From the NCBI GenBank assembly GCA_910586565.1, contig CAJUIT010000001.1, positions 62,001-126,000 on the forward strand: a DNA stretch of 64,000 nt. The letters run 5' to 3'. Below, piece by piece: positions 37,854 to 46,527 of this stretch (position 1 is its first letter; each line of letters starts with the position of its first letter). Made by a program: the position numbers and the translations under genes. The notes under the pieces are model-generated. The model made no database searches, was not told where the DNA came from, and saw nothing but the letters and a program-made list of their open reading frames with translations. The DNA is from an uncultured Muribaculaceae bacterium. GTDB taxonomy: Bacteria; Bacteroidota; Bacteroidia; Bacteroidales; Muribaculaceae.

Positions 37854-39995
37854 TTATTCCTCGGTTGTAGCGTTTTCCGACGATGCGTTGCATGCCGATT
37901 TGTCGCATGCAGGTTTCAGCCAGCGGTCGAGCCAGCGGAAGAATACGCGCTGCCAGAGAATTGCATTCTGAGGTTTGAGAATCCAGTGGTTCTCATCGGG
38001 GAAGATAACCATTTCAGCAGGCACACCGCGAAGTTTTGCGGCGTTGAATGCCATCTCGCCCTGAGAGGAGAGAATGCGGTAGTCAAGTTCTCCGTGTGTA
38101 ACCAGAATGGGGGTGTTCCAACGGTCAACAAATTTGTGGGGAGAATTGGCGAATGTGCGCTGAGCGGTGGCATTATCCTTTGCCCAGAATGCGCCGCCCA
38201 TATCCCAGTTGGCAAACCACATTTCTTCTGTTTCGAGATACTGTGCCTCCATATTGAAAATGCCTGCGTGAGCGATGAGAGCTGCAAAGCGGTTTTCATG
38301 AATGCCTGCTAACATATAAACAGAGAAACCGCCGTAGCTTGCACCCACGGCACCGATGTGGTCGCCGTCAACATAGGGGCGCTGCTTCATGTAGTCGACA
38401 GCTGCGAGGTAATCCTGCATGTTCTGGCCGGGATAGTCACCCGAAATCTGTGCATTCCATTCTGTTCCGAAGCCGGGCAGACCGCGACGGTTGGGAGCAA
38501 TAACGATATAGCCGTTGGATGCCATAAGCATAAGGTTCCAACGGTAGCTCCAGAACTGGCTCACTGCCTGCTGGGGGCCACCCTGGCAATAGAGGATTGC
38601 GGGATATTTCTTGGTTTCGTCGAAGTTGGGGGGAAGCACAACCCAAGTTGTCATGAGTTTTCCATCGGTGGTGGGAACCATCTCCTTGCGCATCACGGGA
38701 GCATCAATCTGCTCGAGAATGTCCTTGTTGACAGCTGTGAGCGCAGTGGCTTTCTGGTCTTTAACCGAGAAAATTTCGTTGGGGTAGAGGAACGAATGGC
38801 GCATTGTCACGAGGGTGGTTTCATCAACCGGAGCAAGCGATGCGTAGTCGCAGATGTCGCTGCCCGATGTCACCATCGAAACCTTTTTCGAAGCCACCTC
38901 AACCTGGAAAATCGGGGTTACACCCTGATAGGGGGCAATAAAGTAGATTGATTTTCCCGAAGGATTCCATGCGATTGCATCGGCAGTGTAGTCCCAGTTC
39001 TCGGTGAGTTCGGTTTTCGCTTTGCTGGCCATATCCATAACCATCACGCGGTTCTTATCTGATTCATATCCGTCGTGCTCCATCGACAGCCAAGCGAGGG
39101 TAGAGCCGTCGGGTGAGAATGCCGGGCAGGTGTCGTAGCCCATCATCCCCTCGGTGAGGTTCTCGGTAGTGCCGTTTTCAAGGTTGTAGAGGTAGAGGTC
39201 GGAGTTGGTTGAAACCGCATATTCCACGCCTGTTTTCTTACGGCTGGTGTAAACGAGTTGTTTGCTGTCGGGCGACCATGCAAATGATTCGATTCCACCG
39301 AAAGGTTTCATAGGCGATTCATAGGGCTCATCGGCCATGATATCGGTTATGTTTTTAACGCTGTAGCCGTCGAAATCAGCGATAAAGGGGTGGGGCACTT
39401 CGGTTACCCATTCATCCCAGTGCTTGTACATGAGGTCGTCGATGATGCGCGCATTTGCCTTGGGAAGATCTGGATAAACATCCTGAGGAGTACGGCCATA
39501 TTTAACAGTCGATACCAACACAACCTTTTTCCCATCGGGGGATACAAGGAAACCGGCAACGCCGTTTTCCATGCGTGTCACAACATGGCGGTTGGTTCCG
39601 TCGGCATTCATCACCCACATCTGGGGCTTGCCATCCTTTTCAGCTACAAATGCAATGCGGTTGCCACCGTCGATCCACACGGCTTCATTTTCCGACATGG
39701 CTGTGCGGGTGAGTCGGCATACGTCGCTGCCGTCAACATTCATCACATAGAGCTCGTTGTTCGATTTGTTCTGCTCCACGCTCTCATAGCTCACGCCATA
39801 GAGAATTTTACTGCCGTCGGGCGATACCTGAGGATTGCTCACGCGGCCCAGCGCTTCAAGCGCCTCGATGTTGAACACACGGTCGGTCGATTTGAATTCG
39901 GGCTTGTCGATAAGCTTCTGCGAATTGTCGCAGCAGCTTGTCGTTCCCGCCAACAGAGTTGCTGACATCGCTAAGGGAATGATTAGTTTATTCAT
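37854..39995 (-). CDS. S9 family prolyl oligopeptidase-type lipoprotein peptidase
   Basis: A 713-residue serine peptidase with an N-terminal beta-propeller made of TolB/WD40-like repeats (VSPDGSKILYG, AWSPDSKQLVY, FSPDGSTLAWL) and a C-terminal alpha/beta hydrolase domain. The catalytic Ser lies in GASYGGFSVY near residue 552, the Asp in HGELDYRI, and the His in DENHWIL. The N-terminus is a lipoprotein signal (MNKLIIPLAMSATLLAGTTSC), so it is predicted to be in the periplasm or on the outer membrane. Relatives are acylaminoacyl peptidases and dipeptidyl peptidases that finish peptide breakdown. It is monocistronic. Confidence 0.93.
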   Translation of the reverse strand: MNKLIIPLAMSATLLAGTTSCCDNSQKLIDKPEFKSTDRVFNIEALEALGRVSNPQVSPDGSKILYGVSYESVEQNKSNNELYVMNVDGSDVCRLTRTAMSENEAVWIDGGNRIAFVAEKDGKPQMWVMNADGTNRHVVTRMENGVAGFLVSPDGKKVVLVSTVKYGRTPQDVYPDLPKANARIIDDLMYKHWDEWVTEVPHPFIADFDGYSVKNITDIMADEPYESPMKPFGGIESFAWSPDSKQLVYTSRKKTGVEYAVSTNSDLYLYNLENGTTENLTEGMMGYDTCPAFSPDGSTLAWLSMEHDGYESDKNRVMVMDMASKAKTELTENWDYTADAIAWNPSGKSIYFIAPYQGVTPIFQVEVASKKVSMVTSGSDICDYASLAPVDETTLVTMRHSFLYPNEIFSVKDQKATALTAVNKDILEQIDAPVMRKEMVPTTDGKLMTTWVVLPPNFDETKKYPAILYCQGGPQQAVSQFWSYRWNLMLMASNGYIVIAPNRRGLPGFGTEWNAQISGDYPGQNMQDYLAAVDYMKQRPYVDGDHIGAVGASYGGFSVYMLAGIHENRFAALIAHAGIFNMEAQYLETEEMWFANWDMGGAFWAKDNATAQRTFANSPHKFVDRWNTPILVTHGELDYRILSSQGEMAFNAAKLRGVPAEMVIFPDENHWILKPQNAILWQRVFFRWLDRWLKPACDKSACNASSENATTEE

Positions 39996-40179
39996 TTATA
40001 GTTGATTATAATGTTGGTTCCGGTATAGAGGGAATATTCTGTACGATTAATGAGGCATTTTGGAAGAATCGATTCTCTGTTGCCATCAATCAATTGCTTA
40101 AACGCCACAAATTTAGCAAATTTTTACTTGCCGAAAGCCATTAGCCGCTGCATAGCACTGAATTTTTAGAATTATTTCG

Positions 40180-40187
40180 TAATTTTG
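40180..40187 (+). promoter_or_regulatory. Bacteroidetes -7 box (TAATTTTG) for valS
   Basis: Exact TAnnTTTG match; the -33 half is not clear. It is the only full match in the 200 bases before valS, implying an unusually long 5' leader. Confidence 0.55.
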
Positions 40188-40204
40188 CAAGGTTAAACAT
40201 CGGC

Positions 40205-40363
40205 ATGAGTATGTTTGCATTTAATCCGGTGAAAATTTAAATCAGGCTGTTCTGCATGTTCCTGCTTTTCGCTCTGAAGTTTAATCCCGAGCTTTTTTGC
40301 TTTTGCACAACATACTCTGAATTCCAACTTAAATATTAACATTAAGTCAAAAGTAAACATACT
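40205..40363 (+). promoter_or_regulatory. Candidate structured leader of valS
   Basis: AGTATGTTT (40208-40216) is complementary to AAACATACT (40355-40363, nine pairs) and also to AACATACT (40309-40316, eight pairs), so two mutually exclusive long-range pairings are possible. The second site is 15 bases before the valS ATG. A very short frame, MSMFAFNPVKI, starts at 40205. A regulatory role is inferred only. Confidence 0.3.
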
Positions 40364-40378
40364 TTAAAATCTGAAACA

Positions 40379-43006
40379 ATGCTTGCGACAAAATACAATC
40401 CCGCAGAAGTAGAAGATAAATGGTATGCCTATTGGATGGAACATAACCTGTTTCATTCCGAACCCGACGGGCGCGAACCCTACACAATCGTGATTCCCCC
40501 GCCAAACGTAACAGGCGTGCTTCACATGGGCCACATGCTCAACGAAACCATTCAGGATATTCTGGTGCGTCGTGCCCGCATGGAAGGCAAGAACGCTTGC
40601 TGGGTTCCGGGTACCGACCACGCTTCAATTGCAACAGAAGCAAAAGTTGTTGCCAAGCTTGCCAAAGAGGGCATCAAAAAGACCGACCTCACCCGCGAGG
40701 AATTTTTACGTCATGCGTGGGATTGGACGGAGCATCACGGCGGCATCATCCTTCAGCAGCTCCGCAAGCTCGGAGCATCATGCGACTGGGCGCGCACAGC
40801 ATTCACTATGGACGACATCCGCTCTCGCAGCGTGATTCGAGTTTTCTGCGATTTATATAAAAAAGGCTATATTTACCGTGGTGTGCGCATGGTCAACTGG
40901 GACCCCGCCGCCCTCACAGCTCTCTCCGACGAGGAGGTAATCTATAAGGACGAGCACTCGAAACTCTACTATCTGCGTTATTTCGTGGAAGGGGAGCCTG
41001 ACAAGTATATCGTTGTTGCAACAACCCGTCCTGAAACAATTTTGGGCGACACAGCAGTGTGTGTGAATCCCAACGATGAACGATACTCCTGGCTCAAAGG
41101 CAAAAAAGTAATTGTTCCTATGGTAGGGCGCGTAGTGCCTATTATCATGGACGAGTATGTTGAGATGGAATTCGGAACGGGCTGCCTGAAAGTCACCCCT
41201 GCACACGACGTCAACGACTACATGCTCGGTGAGAAATACAATCTTCCCACAATCGACATTTTCAACCCCGACGGCACAATCTCCGAGGCTGGTGGCATGT
41301 ATATCGGTCACGACCGCTTTGATGTGCGCAAGGAAATCATCGCCGACCTGCAGGAACGCGGATTGGTTGAGAAAGTTGAGGACTACGACAACAAGGTGGG
41401 ATATTCCGAACGCACAAAGGTGGTTATCGAGCCTAAACTGTCGATGCAGTGGTTCCTCAAGATGGATGAGCTCACCAAGCCCGCTTTGAAGGCGGTGATG
41501 GACGACGATATCCGTTTCTATCCTGCAAAATTCAAGAACACCTACCGTCATTGGATGACCGACACCAAGGACTGGTGCATCAGCCGTCAGCTCTGGTGGG
41601 GGCATCGCATTCCCGCCTACTTCCTTCCCGAAGGTGGTTATGTTGTTGCCGAAACTCCCGAAGAGGCTCTGCAGCTCGCCCGCGAGAAAACCGGCAATCC
41701 CGATTTGCAGGCATCCGATCTCCGCGCCGACGAAGATTGCCTCGACACATGGTTCAGCTCATGGTTGTGGCCGATTTCACTTTTCAACGGCATTCTTGAG
41801 CCGGGCAACGAGGAAATCAAATACTATTATCCCACATCCGACCTCGTAACCGGGCCCGACATCATTTTCTTCTGGGTTGCCCGCATGATTATCGCAGGCT
41901 ACGAGTTCGAGAACGAGATGCCGTTTAAAAATGTGTACTTCACAGGCATTGTGCGCGACAATCTCGGCCGCAAGATGAGCAAGTCGCTCGGCAATTCGCC
42001 CGACCCGCTCGACCTCATTGCCACATTCGGAGCCGATGGCGTGCGCATGGGTCTCATGCTTGCCGCTCCTGCTGGAAACGACATTCTGTTTGATGATAAA
42101 CTTTGCGAAACCGGCCGTAATTTCTGCAACAAGGTGTGGAATGCCTTCCGCCTCGTGAAGGGTTGGGAAGTAAGCGCCGATGCCGCAATCCCCGCCGAAA
42201 ATCAGAAAGCAATCGAGTGGTTTGAAGCCAAGCTCAAGGCAACTTGCACCGAGGTTGATGAACTGATGAAGAAATTCCGCCTGTCGGAGGCTCTTATGGC
42301 CATCTATAAACTCTTCTGGGATGAATTCTCTTCGTGGTATCTCGAAATGGTTAAACCTGCCTATGGCGCGCCGCTCGACAAGGCCACCTACGACGCAACG
42401 CTCGGATTCTTCGATGCACTTCTGCGCCTCATGCACCCGTTCATGCCATTCATCACCGAGGAACTTTGGCAGAATCTGGCCGAACGCCGCGAGGGTGAAT
42501 CAATCATGTATGCAACTCTCCCCGCCGGCGACACAGCCGATGCTGCGATACTTTCCGAAATGGAAACCGCGAAGGAAATCATCACCGCCGTGCGTGCCGC
42601 CCGTGCCAAAAAGAATATTCCGGCGAAGGAAGTGCTTGAACTCAACGTTGTTGAGGCTGCAGTGCCCGTTGCAGAGCTTTCGGGACTGATTGCAAAGATG
42701 GCCAACCTGTCGGCTATCAATGCCAATGCAGCCAAGAATGCCGCCGCAGCATCATTCATGGTAGGTACACAGGAGTACAATGTTCCCCTCGGCGACACAA
42801 TTGATGTGGAAGCTGAAATAGCCCGAATCAATAAGGATATAGCCTATTACGAAGGGTTCCTTTCTTCGGTTATGAAGAAGCTCTCCAACGAGCGTTTTGT
42901 GTCGAAAGCTCCGGCTGCCGTTATCGAAGGTGAACGCCGCAAGCAAGCCGATGCTGAATCAAAGCTTGAAACACTCCGGGCTACACTTGCCGCCCTCAGC
43001 AAATAA
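40379..43006 (+). CDS. valS: Valyl-tRNA synthetase
   Basis: A class I aminoacyl-tRNA synthetase of 875 residues. HIGH-type motif HMGHM lies in [13 protein letters not shown] near 40-52, the CP1 editing domain spans about 180-330 with [10 protein letters not shown], and the KMSKS motif is in [11 protein letters not shown] near 535. The tungsten-like WWGHRIP stretch precedes it. The anticodon-binding helical domain and a C-terminal coiled coil (about 805-875), typical of ValRS, are present. It is monocistronic with a long leader and a strong terminator. Confidence 0.97.
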   Translation: MLATKYNPAEVEDKWYAYWMEHNLFHSEPDGREPYTIVIPPPNVTGVLHMGHMLNETIQDILVRRARMEGKNACWVPGTDHASIATEAKVVAKLAKEGIKKTDLTREEFLRHAWDWTEHHGGIILQQLRKLGASCDWARTAFTMDDIRSRSVIRVFCDLYKKGYIYRGVRMVNWDPAALTALSDEEVIYKDEHSKLYYLRYFVEGEPDKYIVVATTRPETILGDTAVCVNPNDERYSWLKGKKVIVPMVGRVVPIIMDEYVEMEFGTGCLKVTPAHDVNDYMLGEKYNLPTIDIFNPDGTISEAGGMYIGHDRFDVRKEIIADLQERGLVEKVEDYDNKVGYSERTKVVIEPKLSMQWFLKMDELTKPALKAVMDDDIRFYPAKFKNTYRHWMTDTKDWCISRQLWWGHRIPAYFLPEGGYVVAETPEEALQLAREKTGNPDLQASDLRADEDCLDTWFSSWLWPISLFNGILEPGNEEIKYYYPTSDLVTGPDIIFFWVARMIIAGYEFENEMPFKNVYFTGIVRDNLGRKMSKSLGNSPDPLDLIATFGADGVRMGLMLAAPAGNDILFDDKLCETGRNFCNKVWNAFRLVKGWEVSADAAIPAENQKAIEWFEAKLKATCTEVDELMKKFRLSEALMAIYKLFWDEFSSWYLEMVKPAYGAPLDKATYDATLGFFDALLRLMHPFMPFITEELWQNLAERREGESIMYATLPAGDTADAAILSEMETAKEIITAVRAARAKKNIPAKEVLELNVVEAAVPVAELSGLIAKMANLSAINANAAKNAAAASFMVGTQEYNVPLGDTIDVEAEIARINKDIAYYEGFLSSVMKKLSNERFVSKAPAAVIEGERRKQADAESKLETLRATLAALSK

Positions 43007-43024
43007 GCCCGATATTGCTACACT

Positions 43025-43073
43025 AAAAAGCAGAAGCTGTGCAACGCAACATGCACAGCTTCTGCTTTTTTTA
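43025..43073. terminator. Strong terminator after valS
   Basis: AAAAAGCAGAAGCTGTGC (43025-43042) pairs with GCACAGCTTCTGCTTTTT (43053-43070) and runs into a T-tract. It also has the A-run for minus-strand use by the gene ending at 43109. Confidence 0.92.
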
Positions 43074-43108
43074 TCTTTAAGTATCGTGTCTTAAATAAGG
43101 TGGGGATA

Positions 43109-43906
43109 TCACCGCTCCTGATGTAGCTGTTCTGCCTCAAGCCATGAGTTGATGGTGTCGCGAAGAATTGAATCGGAAGGGGAGAGGGCCCATCCTTGAA
43201 ATTGATTGAACGATATCTCAAGTGAGCCGTCGAGATTGGGATATCGAGCAAGCAGGGGAGCTGCAACTCGTGCACTCGCCACAACATTCGGCACTTCCCC
43301 CAATGATGTCATTATAATAAGTTGCTCGGTTGAATAGAGTGGGTCCTCGGTGATAATAATCGTATCTCCCGTTTCACGAGCGAGATTTCTCAATCGGGAA
43401 ATGAACGGGGAGTTCTTTGGAACCACAACTTCCTGACCGCCCAGATTGAACTGGTTGAGGTAGGGCACTGCTCCGGTTGAATCCTTGCGTTGAACGAGTA
43501 TCTGGCGGTCTATATCGCCGGGGTGCACAAAAATAAACTCCTCTTTCAGCTCAGCCGTTGCCGGAATATCACTGACTACCAATTGATACCGCCCCTCTTT
43601 CAAGCCGTCGAGTGCATCGCTCAGACGTGTGAAGGGGTGAAAATAAACAGGACGGTTGTGACGGGCTGCCATTTCGCGCAGCATGTCGTAGTAATATCCC
43701 CCTAATGAGTCGGCCGTTGTGGTGACCCCCATAGGTGATATTTCGATTGCAACATTAATAGTATCGCCGGTGGCATAATGGTCGCCGCGCGCCGGGATAG
43801 TGCGTGCCGAACATTGCCGCAATCCAATCATCGCCACAGCTGCGGCAAACAGCAGCATGAGATATAAACTCGCGCTCCCTTTCTTATGTTGCAGTCGGTT
43901 AAACAT
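43109..43906 (-). CDS. Membrane-anchored solute-binding protein family 3 domain
   Basis: A 265-residue protein with an N-terminal hydrophobic anchor (LYLMLLFAAAVAMIGL, about 15-30) and a periplasmic type II binding fold like amino acid ABC-transporter receptors and the regulatory half of MltF. Family features are the GYYYDMLREMA segment after strand 1, the DALDGLKEGRYQLVVSDI loop and the C-terminal NSWLEAEQL. No lytic transglycosylase domain follows and no ABC permease is nearby. It begins nine bases after the porin stop, so the two are co-transcribed. The ligand is unknown. Confidence 0.75.
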   Translation of the reverse strand: MFNRLQHKKGSASLYLMLLFAAAVAMIGLRQCSARTIPARGDHYATGDTINVAIEISPMGVTTTADSLGGYYYDMLREMAARHNRPVYFHPFTRLSDALDGLKEGRYQLVVSDIPATAELKEEFIFVHPGDIDRQILVQRKDSTGAVPYLNQFNLGGQEVVVPKNSPFISRLRNLARETGDTIIITEDPLYSTEQLIIMTSLGEVPNVVASARVAAPLLARYPNLDGSLEISFNQFQGWALSPSDSILRDTINSWLEAEQLHQER

Positions 43907-43915
43907 CGGTTAGTG

Positions 43916-45883
43916 TCAGTTGGCGAAATCAATGCTGAGTCCAAGCTGAAGTCGGCGGGGATTCATGGGATAATGGGGCATTGAGAAATAATTCGTGCCT
44001 GTCATACCCTGATTAACGTGCGACATCATGACATAAAAACGCGTTTTCGATAGCTTAAAGTTCAAATAGGCGTTGACAAAAGGATAGTTTCCAACGTCGA
44101 CCGAGCGCTGATTGTAGAATGTCATTGTTTCGGGTTGGAAATTCACGGCTTTATATTTTGTGAAGTAATCGCAGTTCACGCCGAATTGCACAAACAATGT
44201 CGCTACCTTAAAAACCACATATAAGTTGGTGTTTATTGCCAGTTTGGGAAGCGGGATTACGGCATCCTGCGAGCTTGTCTGATAGGTGACTATATTGTCC
44301 CAATGCAGCGGCCCGAACTTGAAGTTCTGTTGCAGCGTGGCACTGAACACCTGAGCGCTTCCCCCATATTGGGCGGGAAGTGCATTTTCATCGAAGTAAA
44401 GTTGGTTCTGCACATTTTCTACTGCGGCGGAGAGGGTAGTGCGGGTCCAGGGAACAGAAATCTCTCCACCGATTCTCAATGAACGTGTTTTCTCAAAACT
44501 GTTGTTCCACATGAAATGGTTCGACCAATATTGCTGCATCAGCCAGGGGGCGGTGAGATTGGTGAAATGCCCCGAAGCCCTGACCGGAACAGTGTCGCCG
44601 AACAGCGGCACCCTTGTGGTGATTTCTCCGTTCACCTTGATTTCACCGGCAGCCGGCCCTACTACGCCGATTTCACCGGTCGCGGTGTAGTTGATTAATC
44701 GCCCCTGCTGTTTCGATAACTGTGCACCTACCCACAGAAGGGTCTGGTTTTGCGATTTCAACATGTCGGGAAACGGAATGTCGGTCATCGCATCAAGTTG
44801 AGCCTCTGTTGGATGCTGCGCCTCACTGTCCATGCGGTAGTGGCGAAGTTCGTGGGTTACATAGGCTGCCAGACCGGCTTTGGCATACTTGTTGAATCCT
44901 TCAAGCAACGATATGCCCACGGTGTTGCGCAGTTTCCAATATTCCTGCACATCAACGGTGTAGTTGGGGTTGAGATATGTAGTGTTCCAGAACGACAGGT
45001 TCTCCGATGCGTTCATGTTGCGGAACTTGTGGATACCATCCTGATATTGCAGTGTCCAGATGATGCTGGTAACCGGAACGAGTGTTTCTTTAGTCACACT
45101 ATCATTGACCTGCTCCTCTTTCCAAAAGCCCATTTTGTAGCGGTTGTTGAGGTAGAGGTCGGTGCCTCGCACGCGGTTGAATGCATCGGTCAGATTGGTG
45201 GGAATCTCCTTCGCGTTGACAGATGTGTTACCACCTTGAACAACGGCCGGGTCGGTGATGTAGCGGTCGTCGGTAATACCGCCATTCTCTTTGGTGAGGA
45301 GATTGAAGTGGGTGAAATAGCCCTGAAACTCATATCGTTCACCAATGTAGGAACCGGAGAACCCCCAGTTTAAATCTTTGGCTGCCTGATAGTTGTAGCT
45401 TCCCTTTGAATAGATGTAATCAATCATGGCACCAACCTGCGTGCGCGAATTGGCATTGGCTGAGAATATGGTGCTGAAACGGTCCTGCCCGTTTTCCTTT
45501 CCACCACCGAAGTTATAGGAAAGGAGGGTCATGGGAATGCGTGTATTATAGAATTTCGCTTTCGACTCCGAAGGAATCCATGCGCTGATGGCATCATTGA
45601 AAAAGAAATCGCTCATCGGCGTGCGGTTCATGAAAATCATTTCACGCCCCTCGGCACAGTAATTGCCGGTGGCTGCATAGGCATAGGAAACTTCCTGAGG
45701 GATGAACTCAAGAGAGTAGTTCTCGAAAACGGTGTCGATGGAGGCCGGTTCGCGAAGCCCGAGCGGAGGAACGAGTTTCCACGCATAGGAGGGTTCGAGG
45801 CGCGTTTTTTTACCTTGTGCGGGCAAAACAGCCGCCAACGCTCCGGCCAATAATATAATGACAAGTAGGGATTTCTTATTCAT
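43916..45883 (-). CDS. Putative outer membrane porin (Porin_10 type)
   Basis: A 655-residue outer membrane beta-barrel protein with signal peptide (MNKKSLLVIILLAGALAAVL, then PAQG). The N-terminal signature includes YSLEFIPQEVSYAYAATGNY and GREMIFMNR, and aromatic-rich alternating strands follow throughout, ending RRLQLGLSIDFAN with a terminal Asn rather than Phe. This pattern matches the Bacteroidetes 'putative porin' family. A channel role is inferred from barrel features; specificity is unknown. It lies at the head of a two-gene unit with the binding protein; a possible -7 box is at 45892-45899. Confidence 0.82.
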   Translation of the reverse strand: MNKKSLLVIILLAGALAAVLPAQGKKTRLEPSYAWKLVPPLGLREPASIDTVFENYSLEFIPQEVSYAYAATGNYCAEGREMIFMNRTPMSDFFFNDAISAWIPSESKAKFYNTRIPMTLLSYNFGGGKENGQDRFSTIFSANANSRTQVGAMIDYIYSKGSYNYQAAKDLNWGFSGSYIGERYEFQGYFTHFNLLTKENGGITDDRYITDPAVVQGGNTSVNAKEIPTNLTDAFNRVRGTDLYLNNRYKMGFWKEEQVNDSVTKETLVPVTSIIWTLQYQDGIHKFRNMNASENLSFWNTTYLNPNYTVDVQEYWKLRNTVGISLLEGFNKYAKAGLAAYVTHELRHYRMDSEAQHPTEAQLDAMTDIPFPDMLKSQNQTLLWVGAQLSKQQGRLINYTATGEIGVVGPAAGEIKVNGEITTRVPLFGDTVPVRASGHFTNLTAPWLMQQYWSNHFMWNNSFEKTRSLRIGGEISVPWTRTTLSAAVENVQNQLYFDENALPAQYGGSAQVFSATLQQNFKFGPLHWDNIVTYQTSSQDAVIPLPKLAINTNLYVVFKVATLFVQFGVNCDYFTKYKAVNFQPETMTFYNQRSVDVGNYPFVNAYLNFKLSKTRFYVMMSHVNQGMTGTNYFSMPHYPMNPRRLQLGLSIDFAN

Positions 45884-45891
45884 AGTTACCG

Positions 45892-45899
45892 CAAATTTA
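45892..45899 (-). promoter_or_regulatory. Possible -7 box (TAAATTTG) for the porin gene
   Basis: Exact TAnnTTTG on the minus strand but only nine bases from the ATG, which would give an almost leaderless transcript. No good -33 element. Confidence 0.35.
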
Positions 45900-45997
45900 C
45901 GGAAATTTTCGCAATTGAGCCTACAACCCTGTTATAAGGCTTTTGAAGTGCACTAATTTCTGACAACAATACCGGGGCTATGGTCGCCCGCATGTCG

Positions 45998-46513
45998 TCA
46001 GACGGGGCGGATAGCCTCGATGCTCTCACGAATGTAACGCCTGAAATAGCGCGAGCCACTGTTCTCATCGTGGAGCAACGCGGTCAGATTCATCAGCACT
46101 TTATCGGCTACAAGATTTCTGTCGGCAAGCTCAATCATCTTTTGGGCAATAGCTGCTATCCCTTTCATCAACGTCTCGCTGAAGTAGACGGTTGTTTCGG
46201 TGAGCAAAGCATAGTTTATCACATAGAAAAGCAGGTCGATTTCCACATCAAAGCCGGGTTGGAACCCCTCAAATTCCTTGATGAGTTTTTTCACTGTGGA
46301 AATGCGCGCTTTTGAATGTCCGCGTTTGCTGCGCGAAAACTCCTTTGAAATAGCAACTTTATACTTTTCGGTCAGCTTCTCGACATCAGGATTCAGAAAG
46401 AAATCGAAATATTCCTTTATTTCCTTTTTAGCTGCGTATGCGTCGAGAATCATCTGCTCAAGCTGATGCCGCTCAAGCTGCTCAATCTCCTTTTTTAATC
46501 GCTGTTTCGACAT
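45998..46513 (-). CDS. DUF6155 family protein
   Basis: A 171-residue, mostly helical, charged cytosolic protein. The N-terminus MSKQRLKKEIEQLERHQLEQ and the middle AISKEFSRSKRGHSKARISTV match what I recall of the DUF6155 family, widespread in Bacteroidetes and without known function. There are no membrane segments and no catalytic motif that I can identify. It begins 14 bases after the TonB-dependent receptor stop and is likely co-transcribed with it, although a functional link between a cytosolic helical protein and a receptor is unclear. Confidence 0.7.
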   Translation of the reverse strand: MSKQRLKKEIEQLERHQLEQMILDAYAAKKEIKEYFDFFLNPDVEKLTEKYKVAISKEFSRSKRGHSKARISTVKKLIKEFEGFQPGFDVEIDLLFYVINYALLTETTVYFSETLMKGIAAIAQKMIELADRNLVADKVLMNLTALLHDENSGSRYFRRYIRESIEAIRPV

Positions 46514-46527
46514 GGTGGAGGTGTCGC

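Larger units (their letters stand above)
39996..40378. other. Divergent intergenic region with a long valS leader
   Basis: 383 bases between the S9 peptidase and valS. On the minus strand TAAATTTG (40115-40108) is a possible -7 box for the peptidase. On the plus strand TAATTTTG (40180-40187) is a likely valS -7 box, giving a leader of about 185 bases with repeated complementary segments. No protein gene is supported beyond very short frames. Confidence 0.6.
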
